Origin: JBGTBQ01 sp041749275
GTDB taxonomy: Bacteria; Acidobacteriota; Blastocatellia; Pyrinomonadales; Pyrinomonadaceae
Assembly (NCBI GenBank): GCA_041749275.1
Contig: JBGTBQ010000042.1
Span: forward strand, 1-38,194
Direction: 5' to 3'
Length of the DNA: 38,194 nt
The position numbers and the translations under genes were made by a program. The stretch's first letter is position 1. The number at the start of each line of letters is the position of its first letter. Positions 1 to 9,100 of the stretch are shown here, piece by piece. Below the pieces are notes generated by a model. It saw only the letters and a list, made by a program, of their open reading frames with translations, had not been told where the DNA came from and made no database searches.

Positions 1-4
1 GGCT

Positions 5-295
5 TCAACTGAGCAGCCCAGCTTTTTTTTTGAGCCAGTCGAGTTCCACTTTCAACTGGCCGATCTGCTGATAGAGGTGCGCCTTCAATTGCTCCTCATC
101 CTGCGCCCCACGGTGCCGTGCATTGGAGAAGAGTTGCGGCAGTTCGTCAAGGACTTGTTTCTTCCAGTTGGTCACCTGGTTGGGATGAACCTGGTACTGC
201 GCGGCGATTTCATTGACCGTGCCTTGACCTTTGATCGCCTCGAGCGCGATCTTCGCTTTGAACTCTGCCGAGTAAGTTTTCCGCTGCTTGACCAT
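5..295 (-). CDS. IS3-family transposase OrfA
   Basis: This 96-residue protein has the helix-turn-helix architecture of IS3/IS911 OrfA. The start (KQRKTYSAEFKAKIALEA) is followed by the HTH segment around residues 27-47 (VNEIAAQYQVHPNQVTNWKK) and a C-terminal leucine-rich coiled coil (QQIGQLKVELDWLKKK) used for oligomerisation. A strong Shine-Dalgarno (GTAGGAGG) precedes the ATG by a few bases. OrfA binds the element ends. The catalytic OrfAB fusion would be made by -1 frameshifting at the A9 run near its 3' end, and the remainder of orfB is outside the window. Confidence 0.93.
   Translation of the reverse strand: MVKQRKTYSAEFKAKIALEAIKGQGTVNEIAAQYQVHPNQVTNWKKQVLDELPQLFSNARHRGAQDEEQLKAHLYQQIGQLKVELDWLKKKAGLLS
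21..31 (-). other. Probable -1 programmed frameshift site (A9G run)
   Basis: On the minus strand orfA ends in a run of nine A followed by GC, three codons before its stop-proximal residues. Slipping back one base reads KKKLGCSVEA, which stays open to the window edge. IS3-family elements use such A-rich slippery runs to fuse OrfA to the OrfB integrase domain. Frameshifting itself is inferred from family knowledge. Confidence 0.65.
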
Positions 296-343
296 TGTTT
301 CCTCCTACGGGAACAGCAGCGATTTTACACCTTAAATACCTAT

Positions 344-470
344 GCGAATCAGTAGTTGAAAAACGTCGCCGTTGAAAACAAAAGACTTATGCTCTCGGTT
401 TTGCGGCCCTATCTAAAATGGAGGCTGTAAGTTGTTGATTTCCCAAGCCCGATTTCAACTACTGATTCGC
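344..470. mobile_element. MITE-like element with perfect terminal inverted repeats, nested in the IS3 leader
   Basis: GCGAATCAGTAGTTGAAA at 344-361 is repeated exactly inverted at 453-470, and the identity extends to 21 bp if 341-343 and 471-473 are counted. The 91-bp interior carries no ORF. The flanks are nearly identical 8-mers, ATACCTAT (336-343) and ATACCTGT (471-478), as expected of a target-site duplication with one mismatch. Excising the element joins the IS3 end to orfA. It is too short to encode a transposase, so it would be mobilised in trans. The family was not recognised. Confidence 0.6.
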
Positions 471-571
471 ATACCTGTCTGAATTTTGGGGAGTATCATA
501 ACACCACCTTACTCCCTTTCCCGATAACTGAGCTGAGGTGCACAGATGTGGTGCATGAGCCGACATACGGC

Positions 572-2263
572 TTAAAAGCCCATGCTGAGGCTCAGGCTAT
601 ACAGGTTCAGATTCTTCCGAAGGTTATGGAAGCGTTGATGGTTATACCTGAAGGAGGCCAGGAACGTCGTCCGGCGCGGCCCGAGGCTGAAGAACTTCGC
701 GTCTAGGCCCGCCCCCACGTTGACGTTCTCGAACGCGGCGGGGCCGCGCAGGGCGACATCGTGTTTGAAGGGAACGACCAGATGCAGAAACGCCATGCGT
801 AACCCCGTCGCCCCCTCCGGGACGGTCAACTCCTCCTCCTCATCCTTGATGCGATAGAGCAGGTTGGCGTTCGTCCTGTAGTGTCTGTGCGACTGCGACG
901 CATCCCCCGTCACGCTGGCGCTGAAAAAGGTCGGCTGGATGGAGAGGTCGAATCGCCCGAGACCCCTGAGCGCCGCCCCGAAGAAGTAATCCCTCTTCCT
1001 CAGGTCGACGCCACCGAAGGACTCCGTGTCGCGGACGGCGCCGCCCGACAGATGCAGGCCGCGCGTCTCGAACCGTTTCCCGTAGACCGATTGCAGAAAC
1101 GGCAGCGGCCTGAAGACCTGATAGGTTAGGGTGGCGGCGGCTATTCTTCGCTCACGCTTCGGCGGGTTCGGGATGTCCGGGTTGATGTCCTGAAAAACGT
1201 AGACGGCTTCGAGGGTGACCTTGTCCGGCCCCACGAAATGCGAGACGGCACCCCGCGCCTCGAAGTGGTTGACCTCCTCTCTCCGCTCGGGAAGGAATTC
1301 GATCAGGCCCTTGCGGAAGGTTTTCTGGTAGGTGCCTCGCAGGAAAACGTCCGCGTGACGTAAGGCGCTGAAGGATTTCTCCACTGCGAATCCTACTTCG
1401 TTCATCCGGAAATCGTTGAAGCGGTTCGGCGCGAAAAAGTTCGTGATCTGGGCGACGTTTATTTTTCGGTGTTTGTAGAAAACATCGAATGCCGGCAGGT
1501 GCCGGTAGCGGAAGCGCAGGCGGTTGTAAGTCTCGAACTGCCCTTTCTCCCGAACAATCCCCTCCAACTCGTCAGCGGTCAGCGCGCGGTTTAATCTCTG
1601 TCGGCTTGAAGTGAAGAGAGCTTCAGACGTGAGCGCACGAGCGTCATCCACGGACTCGAAATCCGTGGTGAGGCGGGCGTTTCGGTAGGTCGTGCTGAAG
1701 AACAGGTAAGGCTGTTCGGCATAGCCGTCGTCTGCGGAGGCATCCGACCCGCGGTAGAAAAGCGGCAGGCCGTCCTCCTGATAGAGAGCGATCCGCCCCC
1801 TCTCGATCCGCCCCCGCGCTTCAACATCCCAACTCGCCTTATCTTTGAGCTGTTTCGATTTTCTCAGCGCTTGGTAGTAGTGTCTTTCCGCGCGCGCGAA
1901 CAGCGGCCTCTTCGCCCCGCGAAAGTTTCTCAGGTAGTCGGCGTAAAAGAGTTCGTAGGCCGGCTCGGCGTCGTCAGCCGCGATTGCCTTCTCGTAAAAG
2001 CTTTCGGCGCGTGTGTCTCCCACCCTCTTCATTAACTCAGCAATACGACAATACGAAACCGCATCCTCAGAGCCGCGGCCTTGGAGAAGACTTTTGAGCG
2101 TGCGCCGTATCTCCCGAGGACTCAGGTGAGCTGGAATGTTGAGACACGCGAACGGGTCTCTCAACCTGCCGCCTCTCGTCTCCTGCGCGGAGGCGGACGT
2201 TTGGGTAAGCATTAACAAAACCAATGTAAAGAGGGCCTTCATTTTAGCAATCCGAGAAAGCAT
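572..2263 (-). CDS. Exported TPR / outer-membrane beta-barrel protein, function unknown
   Basis: The protein has 563 residues. A signal peptide (MLSRIAKMKALFTLVLLMLTQTSASAQ) is cleaved near residue 27. Residues ~30-150 are helical with TPR-like character (ALRKSKQ, ERHYYQAL, FYEKAIAADDAEPAYELFYADYL). From ~190 onward the sequence alternates polar and hydrophobic residues like beta-hairpins, and it ends LYSLSLSMGF with a terminal Phe, the usual C-terminal signature of outer-membrane barrels recognised by BamA. The start is supported by GGAGG six bases before the ATG. It lies 173 bp downstream of the caspase-GH17 gene on the same strand and may be co-transcribed with it. No specific family was recognised. 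A porin-like or surface-attachment role is a guess. Confidence 0.72.
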   Translation of the reverse strand: MLSRIAKMKALFTLVLLMLTQTSASAQETRGGRLRDPFACLNIPAHLSPREIRRTLKSLLQGRGSEDAVSYCRIAELMKRVGDTRAESFYEKAIAADDAEPAYELFYADYLRNFRGAKRPLFARAERHYYQALRKSKQLKDKASWDVEARGRIERGRIALYQEDGLPLFYRGSDASADDGYAEQPYLFFSTTYRNARLTTDFESVDDARALTSEALFTSSRQRLNRALTADELEGIVREKGQFETYNRLRFRYRHLPAFDVFYKHRKINVAQITNFFAPNRFNDFRMNEVGFAVEKSFSALRHADVFLRGTYQKTFRKGLIEFLPERREEVNHFEARGAVSHFVGPDKVTLEAVYVFQDINPDIPNPPKRERRIAAATLTYQVFRPLPFLQSVYGKRFETRGLHLSGGAVRDTESFGGVDLRKRDYFFGAALRGLGRFDLSIQPTFFSASVTGDASQSHRHYRTNANLLYRIKDEEEELTVPEGATGLRMAFLHLVVPFKHDVALRGPAAFENVNVGAGLDAKFFSLGPRRTTFLASFRYNHQRFHNLRKNLNLYSLSLSMGF

Positions 2264-2436
2264 GGCGAACCTCCAAAAACGAGGGTACAGGTGACGGGCG
2301 CGAGCCGAAGGCGGTTGACCGATCGCGTGTACACCCTCAACTGCTCATGCCGGTCATCGGGGTGCCCCGCAAGCTGAATAAACCTACAGGTACAGACTCC
2401 TCAAAGAGATCTGACAACGCCCCGTCCGGTAAAGGA

Positions 2437-5400
2437 TCAACGCTTCTCGAAACGAATGTCGTCGAGATAGAAGACGGCGCCGTCCGGGTTATCACCCCAC
2501 GAAGATGCCCAGCCGAAGCCGCCGATCAGATGCTTCAGGTTCGCCCCGTCGAGCGCGATCTCGAACTCCTGCCATTCCTTCGTCAGCCTGGCCCTGAGGC
2601 TTCGCGGGTACGGCAGGCTGTCGCCGTACCTCTGGCTAATGCCGCCGACGTTGAATTCTACTGTGCAGTCCTTCTCGGCCCTCGCCCAGAAGCGCAGGCG
2701 CCCGTATCCCGAAAGGTCGAAGCCCTTCCCACGCATCTGCTCCTTGTCGCCCCAGTTGTTCGGCGGGTGCTGCCAGTACACGCCCGCCCACTTGCACGGC
2801 GGCGCGTAGTTGCAATGTCTCGGGCCGTCCCCTTTGGCCGTGTACGTCACCCGTATGCTCGTCTTACCCGAACGCGGGTTCGCCGCGAACGCCTCGTCGA
2901 TCTTCACGTCGCCGCTGTCACCCATGTACCCCGAAGGCGTGAAATGATTGCGGGGCGAGCGCGCATCCTCGTAGACGTAGAACCTCTCTTCGACCGGGGC
3001 AACTCGCGGAGGTATGGGAGCCGGCACGGCTCGGGGCGACGTCAAAGGCACAGATTCCCTCAGAAACCTCGAGGCCAGCCGCTTCGGCGTCTGGTCTCGC
3101 CTGAAGAGTCCCCAGTGCGGTTCGACGGGCAGATGCTTTTTCCAAGGCAGGTCGAACGCCTCGAAGTAGACGAACTTCGCGGGGGTCTTCGCCAACTCCG
3201 TGTAGTAACTCTCCTGCGCGGCTTCCGAAAGCTGCCCCCCGGCGTCACCGGAGGTGGGCAGGCCGACTTCTTTCAACAGGACGAAGTGATTGCCGCGCCT
3301 CAAGAGGTCTTCATACGCGCCCTGCGTCCAACGGGCCGCGGCGACGGGTTCGAGTATGTTTTGGAAGTAGGGGTGAGCATTGGGGAAAATCCAGTCGCCG
3401 AGCTTCAATACGTCGTCGTCCTTATAATCGTCAAACTCTTCCGATGTGGTCACGTGTTTTTTTGTCTGCTCCCGAATTTCCCGCATGGCGTCGAGGAGGG
3501 TCTGCCGGTCGTAACGCTTGCCCAGCCCCTCGTTGCCCACGCAGTAGCCGAGGACGAGCGACGATTGGGCCTGCGACTTCGCGGCGTCGAGTTCGTCCCG
3601 GTCGGCCGGATCCCACACGCCGAGGATCACGCCTTGAAACCCGAGCGACTCGGCTAGCGAAACCAAGCCGCTCCCCATGACGCCCTGCGAGCCGTAAGTG
3701 ACGAGGCCCGTGAAGCCGGCTTTGCGGAGCGTGAGCAGTTCCCGGCGTATATTTTCCGGCGTGGGCTCGACGCCGTTCTCGGGGTCGGAGGAGGGTGAGG
3801 CATAGGCCACCCAGACGATGCTCGAAACTTTCTCCTGCCATTGCTTCGAGACGCGGTTCGCTTCGGCGGCTCTGTCCGCGCGCGCCTCGTAACGCACGTT
3901 CCTGATCTCGATCTTGAAAGTCCTGCGCTTATCGACGCCCGTGCCTTTGGGGTTGAGACTCACGCCGTTCGCGTCCCAAGAGATGGCCCAGGCGAACCCG
4001 GCCAAGACGCGGCTGAACGCGGCCTCGTCGAGTCCCGAGAGGTCTGCCTCGAAGGGCTGCCACTCCTTCGTCAGCGGCTTAGTGCGGAACTCCTTCTTCG
4101 GCATCGAATCGGGGTAGGTTGTGTCGGTCTGCTTCCCGTTCTCCCAAATCCAGTTGGCGCCGCCTATGACGAAATCTACATTGACCTGATCGTCCTGAAG
4201 GCTGCGCGCCTCCCACCTGAGGACACGGCGGTACCTGCGCAGGTCGAAGCCGCCGCAGAGGGTGCCGAACCGCGTGCCTGGTGCCGTGTAGATGACGCCG
4301 CCGAATTGCGCGGGCGCGGGGTTAAGCTTGCCGTCAACGTACTTGTATTCCCACTCGTGGCTCCCGCGCCCGGTGGGCGTGTATTCGAAGCGGGTCGAAT
4401 CGGCGAGGCGGATGATCTTCACGTCGTCGATGTCGCCCATCTTAACGGCCAGCTCGAAGCCCTTGTCCACGGAGAATGATTTGGCGTCGCCGGCCCGCCG
4501 GCCCACGCACGCGCCGGTGGCACTCTCCACGACGCACCCCGAATCCTTGAACCTGAACTCGCCGATGAGCGAAGTGTTCTCCCAGGGGATTTGGGGCCTA
4601 CCGTTTTTAGCGGTCTCGTTCGCCATCTTTTCGCGCACTTTCTTGAACATCGGCTCGATCTCCAGGCAATGCTCGCGCATGGCTTCGACCAGTGCCTTCG
4701 TGTAGACGCCGTGCTCCGATGTTTCGACCGCCACCTCGTTCGGCCCGGTCGCGTAGGCGATGATGGAGCCGGTCGGGGCGTTCATCGGGGCCAGGCCAAA
4801 CACGTCAAAGCCGCGGTAAGGGTTGTTGCGGCACGCGTCGAGGATGATGATGTTCGTGCGCGTCCTGGCGGCCACCATCTCGGCCAGCACGCGCTCGACG
4901 TTTAATGCTTCGTTCTCAACGTCTGGCTTCTTTCTGATGTCGTGCCCGACCGGGACGAGATAATTCACGCCGTCGATTTGCAGGCCGTGTCCCGCGTAAT
5001 AGAACAACGCGACGCTCCCCGGCGAGAGCTGCTCGCCGAACTTACGGATGCTTTCCACCATCTCTTTCCTGGTCAGATTCTCGTACGACAGGACGTCGAA
5101 CTTGCATTCTTCAAGGGTCTTCGTCACGTCCCTCGCGTCGTTGACGGGGCTGCGCAGAGGCGCGTCTTTGTATTTCTGGTTGCCGATTACTAACGCGACG
5201 CGCTTCTCCGCGCGCTGGGGTTCTTGACGCTGCGCTTGCGGCGTGGGTGGCGGCTGCGGCTGTTCTTTAGCCGAGTATTTGATGTTGCGGAAGAAAACTG
5301 ACTGCGCCTCGTCGCCCGTAAAGACGAATTCGATCACGACGTAGAGTCTCTTCGCGTCTGTCCCTGTGAATTTGTCGAGCGCGAAGTTATACGTCCTCCA

Positions 5401-5799
5401 GTCCGCCGACAGCTTAACCGGCAGTTTTGTCTCCAAGCCGTCATCGTCCTGCGTGTTCGTCTTGACCCCGATCTCGACCTCTTCCCTGCCTGTCTGCCCC
5501 TTCATCTCGACGGACAGGAAGTTGTACGCCGAAAAGTCCTGCGACGGGCGCGGCGGGGCTTTCAGCCTGCCGACGGTGACGAAGACCGCGCCCCACTCCT
5601 GGCCGGCGGGATAAGACATGCTCATGAAGCCATCTTCCTTCTTGAGCCAGTCGGTGCGCCCGCCCGAACTGTTGACGCCCATGCCGTACCCCAGCACCAG
5701 TCTCGTCCCGATAAGAATGTCTTTCGTCTGGAGCGCCTGCGGCGGTGAAAGTAAGAACCACGTCGCGAGGAGTAATACAAACAAGCTTGACTTTGCCAT
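2437..5799 (-). CDS. Exported caspase (C14) fused to GH17-like glycosidase and carbohydrate-binding-like domains
   Basis: The protein has 1120 residues. I chose the ATG at 5799 because GGAGG sits seven bases upstream and it begins a signal peptide (MAKSSLFVLLLATWFLLSPP). An upstream in-frame start would add 58 unlikely residues. Domain order: beta-sandwich ~32-175; Pro/Gln linker; caspase domain ~200-417 with His271 in FYYAGHG and Cys323 in LDACRNNPY; second beta-sandwich ~440-640; TIM-barrel-like segment ~660-912 with Glu757 in YCVGNEG and Glu844 in LLKEVGLPTSG, matching the acid/base and nucleophile motifs of GH17 beta-1,3-glucanases; third beta-sandwich ~937-1120 ending in VFYLDDIRFEKR. 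The sandwiches resemble carbohydrate-binding modules. It probably acts outside the cytoplasm, coupling proteolysis to glycan binding or cleavage. Glycosidase activity is inferred. Confidence 0.85.
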   Translation of the reverse strand: MAKSSLFVLLLATWFLLSPPQALQTKDILIGTRLVLGYGMGVNSSGGRTDWLKKEDGFMSMSYPAGQEWGAVFVTVGRLKAPPRPSQDFSAYNFLSVEMKGQTGREEVEIGVKTNTQDDDGLETKLPVKLSADWRTYNFALDKFTGTDAKRLYVVIEFVFTGDEAQSVFFRNIKYSAKEQPQPPPTPQAQRQEPQRAEKRVALVIGNQKYKDAPLRSPVNDARDVTKTLEECKFDVLSYENLTRKEMVESIRKFGEQLSPGSVALFYYAGHGLQIDGVNYLVPVGHDIRKKPDVENEALNVERVLAEMVAARTRTNIIILDACRNNPYRGFDVFGLAPMNAPTGSIIAYATGPNEVAVETSEHGVYTKALVEAMREHCLEIEPMFKKVREKMANETAKNGRPQIPWENTSLIGEFRFKDSGCVVESATGACVGRRAGDAKSFSVDKGFELAVKMGDIDDVKIIRLADSTRFEYTPTGRGSHEWEYKYVDGKLNPAPAQFGGVIYTAPGTRFGTLCGGFDLRRYRRVLRWEARSLQDDQVNVDFVIGGANWIWENGKQTDTTYPDSMPKKEFRTKPLTKEWQPFEADLSGLDEAAFSRVLAGFAWAISWDANGVSLNPKGTGVDKRRTFKIEIRNVRYEARADRAAEANRVSKQWQEKVSSIVWVAYASPSSDPENGVEPTPENIRRELLTLRKAGFTGLVTYGSQGVMGSGLVSLAESLGFQGVILGVWDPADRDELDAAKSQAQSSLVLGYCVGNEGLGKRYDRQTLLDAMREIREQTKKHVTTSEEFDDYKDDDVLKLGDWIFPNAHPYFQNILEPVAAARWTQGAYEDLLRRGNHFVLLKEVGLPTSGDAGGQLSEAAQESYYTELAKTPAKFVYFEAFDLPWKKHLPVEPHWGLFRRDQTPKRLASRFLRESVPLTSPRAVPAPIPPRVAPVEERFYVYEDARSPRNHFTPSGYMGDSGDVKIDEAFAANPRSGKTSIRVTYTAKGDGPRHCNYAPPCKWAGVYWQHPPNNWGDKEQMRGKGFDLSGYGRLRFWARAEKDCTVEFNVGGISQRYGDSLPYPRSLRARLTKEWQEFEIALDGANLKHLIGGFGWASSWGDNPDGAVFYLDDIRFEKR

Positions 5800-5906
5800 C
5801 GGTCTGCCTCCTGCAAATTCCAAGGCCACCACGGCGAGGTATCTACTATGTGTCTGAATAAGCGTGGGCGGCCCGGCCGCACGGTCGCCGCGGGTTGTTG
5901 CTACCT

Positions 5907-5943
5907 CTATAAAGAAGTGACGGGAAGGGCAGAATCTTTCCTG
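5907..5943 (-). promoter_or_regulatory. Putative ECF-type promoter, proximal copy (37-bp direct repeat)
   Basis: This 37-bp sequence is repeated exactly at 5979-6015. On the minus strand it contains GAAA (5940-5937), 15 bases, then GTCACTTC (from 5921). The same GAAA-N15-RTCAC arrangement precedes the genes starting at 17815 and 23495. It points toward the caspase-GH17 gene, whose ATG lies about 117 bp downstream. Calling it a sigma-factor promoter is inference from spacing and the nearby ECF sigma gene. Confidence 0.55.
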
Positions 5944-5950
5944 CCACTCC

Positions 5951-5980
5951 CTAAAAATAAGCCCGCGCCTCAAGCGGGCT
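5951..5980 (-). terminator. Putative intrinsic terminator between the two promoter copies
   Basis: On the minus strand AGCCCGC (5980-5974) can pair with GCGGGCT (5966-5960) across a 7-base loop. TATTTTTAG follows immediately. This is the form of a rho-independent terminator for transcripts coming from the WD40-caspase gene or from the distal promoter copy. The U-tract is interrupted, so strength is uncertain. Confidence 0.5.
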
Positions 5981-6015
5981 ATAAAGAAGTGACGGGAAGG
6001 GCAGAATCTTTCCTG
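5979..6015 (-). promoter_or_regulatory. Putative ECF-type promoter, distal copy (37-bp direct repeat)
   Basis: This is an exact duplicate of 5907-5943, starting 72 bp upstream, with GAAA at 6012-6009 and GTCAC at 5993-5989. A hairpin with a T-rich tail lies just downstream of it and before the proximal copy, so transcripts from this copy may be attenuated before reaching the caspase-GH17 gene. Confidence 0.5.
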
Positions 6016-6138
6016 TGATCTTCAGGTGGAAGGAGTTGAAGAAAGAGGTTGTGTGGCAAACTTACGTTATTGAGGTATTCGACGCTGAACCGGAAGAGAA
6101 CGGTAGCTCAAAGGCCATGCCTGCAACAGGGCCTACGG

Positions 6139-9100
6139 CTACTTCCCCTTTGGCAAGTTGAACAAGGGGTCTCCACTCTTACGGCGAAAATCAAACAAAG
6201 ACGGCTGTTGCAGGTTGACCGCGCTCGTCCTCTGCCCGTTGCCGGACATGTCAACCGACACGTCAGGGCTCTTCTGCCGCAGCACGGTCTTTCTCCCGTC
6301 AATCACGACCGCCAGTCTCCCCGCGAGGATGTCGTCGTAAAGCCGCGGCACGGCCTTGACCGCGAAGCCGAGCCATTCGGCGGCGGTCAACCGCCTGAAC
6401 TCCGCCTCGGTGTCGGCCTTCCCGTCTTCGATGCCTTCCTTCACTAGCGCGTAGGAGAGCAGCCCCTGCTGCAACTTATCCAATTCGAGAGCGACGTTGT
6501 CCGACTGCGTCGCGGACAGAATCCTCATCCCCTTGTCGTAGGCGAGTTGGCCGAGGCCGCGGCTGCCCATCGGGCCGGGCTTGAAATCCTTTCCCTGCAC
6601 GGCCGCCGCCGAATGGCAGGCGTCAACGATCATCAGCATCTCTCTGGCCGTGATGTCACGCATCCAGAGCGAGAGTTCGTCCGAAGAGATCGTGCGCTTT
6701 AAGGTCTCTGTCGTTAGAGCGGTTACGTCCTTCGGCATGTCCGCGGGCAGCATATAAAAGATGCCGTTCCGGTCTGCGTAGCCGTGACCGGAAAAAGCTA
6801 TTATCAAAGTGTCTTCCGGCTCGACCGCGGGGACGCGCGCGATTTTTTCAATCCGCGCTAGAACGTCTTTCGCGACCTCTTCGCGGCGTCCCGCGAGTAA
6901 GGAGAAGACGCCTTTGATTATGTCCTTGCGCGCATTGTCGGCTTCCTCACCCGCCCCTGCGTCGGAGATGAGCGGAATCTGTATGGCCTCTGTGTACCTG
7001 TCGCCGACCTCCGCTTTCAGCCTCGCGCCGACGACTTCCTGCATCTTGCGCGCGTCGTTGGCGGCGTAATGCAGGTTGTACCGGGGATTGTCCGAAGTGT
7101 TGATTCCGATGGACAGCAAGTAGGCGCGACCTTTTTTCCGTGCCGACGAGACGGAAGCGGGCATCTCGAAAGTCTTGCGATCGGTGTTGCTTTTGACACG
7201 GTCGGCGTTAAAAGCGTAGACGGAAAATTCGGTCTTCGCTTCGCCGCCGCGGGGGAGGCGGATATCGCGGAAAGTGTAGATGGCGTTTCCGCCGGAGTCG
7301 AACGTGACGCCTTTGAGATGTCGGAGGTCGTTCGCCTCGCGCCACAGTTTTATCTCATTAGCAGCGGACAGACCGGGCGAGGTCTCGTTGTAACGTTGAA
7401 TGACGGCGGTCGGCGTCGAGACGCCGACCAGTTGCCCGTCACGAAAGAGGCGCAGGTCGAAGACGCCGGACGAGAATGTTCTCCTCGTTGTCCCGGCGGC
7501 GCTGCTGAGGGCGATGTCGGCGGTGACGTTTTGAACCTCGGCGGTGATGTCGGCTGCGTCGGCGGAGGCCGCGGCGGGCTTGATCTCTCTGATGGCAACC
7601 CTCGGCTGCACGCGGTTGATCTCGGCTATCGAGGGCAGCGGCGTGAATCGTTCGCCCGCCACGACTCGTCGGAGCAGGCCCGGCTCGTAATACTGCCGCA
7701 TAAAAATATCGAGCGGCAGCGGCTCGAAGGCTTCGGCTTTGACCACCCAGTGCATGCCCTCAATCCGGTCGAGCGCCTTGTTGGTGTCGAAGCGGCCTTC
7801 CGGCGTGGCCACAACCCAGTCGTCGTTCTCCAGCGAACTTAAGCTTGCCAGCGATTCATGACTCCGCGCCTCCCACAGCTTGACGGTCCCGTCGCTGCTC
7901 CCGCTGACGAGGAACCTACCGTCAGGCGAGAAGGCAAGCGAGTCGATCACACTTGCGTGCGCTGTAATGGATTTGATTTGCTGCCCCGAATCAACGTCCC
8001 ATAACCTGAGCGTGTTGTCGCCGCCCCCAGAGGCCAGAGTCTTCCCATCCGGCGAGAACGCCACCGAGTAGATCGAATCAGTATGGCCATCAAGAGACTT
8101 GATCCAATCTCCCGATTCGACTTTCCACAAACTGACTTCGTTCTCTCTTCCCGTGGCCAGAATCTTCCCGTCCGGTGAGAAGGCCGCCGAACTACCGTAG
8201 GCCTTCGCGTCTCCCGCGAGGGGGAAGGATTTACTGCCCCGTTCTGATTCGATGTTCCATATTTTAATGACGCTGGCGTAGGTACCCGCGTAGGCCAGAG
8301 ATTTCCCGTCCCGCGAAAAGACAATCGAATATACGTCGCTGACCCCGCTCTCACGCGATTTGATCAGTTCGCCGGTGCGGGTATTCCACAAGTTGATTTC
8401 GTCCCCATCGCCCCCCGAAGCAAGGGTGCTGCCGTCAGGCGAAAACGCAAGAGCCCTGACCCACCCCCCGTGGCCGGTGAGGAACTTGACCTGCCGCCCG
8501 GTCGCGAGGTCCCACAACCTAACTGTTCTGTCCATGCTCCCCGAGGCGAGGATCTTCCCGTCCGGCGAGAACGCCACCGACCACACCCAGTTGGTGTGCC
8601 CGACGAGAGGTTTGATCTGCCGTCCCGCTTCGATGTCCCACAACCTGATCAGGTTATCGCTGCTCCCGACGGCCAGAGTTTTCCCATCCGGCGAGAAGGC
8701 TACCGATTGAGGCACGCTGGCCTCACTGTCGAGAGATTTGAGTCGCCGGCCCTCCTTGACACTCCATAGTTTGGCCGTGTCGTCAAAACCTGCTGAAGCG
8801 AGAGTTGTGCCGTCCGGGGAAAACGCGACCGAATGAACCGACCGTTTATGCCCTTCCAGAGATTTGATCGGCTGTCTCGATTCGAGTTCCCATAATTTGA
8901 TTTTGTTGTCCCCGCCCCCAGAGGCCAGAGTCTTCCCGTCCGGCGAAAACCTGACCGAAAAAACCGAGCCGGTATGCCCGTCGAGTTGGGTGATTTCCTG
9001 GCCCGAAACAAGCTCCCATAACTTGATCGTCTGGTCACTGCTCCCCGAAGCCAGAGTCTTCCCGTCCGGCGAGAAGATGACCGACAAAACGGCTCTGTCA

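Larger units (their letters stand above)
1..498 (-). mobile_element. IS3-family insertion sequence, one end, cut by the window edge
   Basis: This is the 5' end of an IS3-family element read on the minus strand. It contains orfA (5-295), and orfB would lie beyond position 1. If the inverted-repeat element at 344-470 is removed, the sequence upstream of orfA becomes one continuous leader. On the minus strand that leader begins TGATACTCCCC at about 498, and IS3-family ends typically start with TGA. The terminus at 498 is inferred, because the other end of the element is not in the window to compare. Confidence 0.6.

Noticed and set aside
2347..3657. Plus-strand 436-residue open frame opposite the caspase-GH17 gene
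   Set aside because: It lies antisense within a well-supported gene, is Arg/Val-rich without any domain pattern, and is expected by chance in GC-rich DNA.
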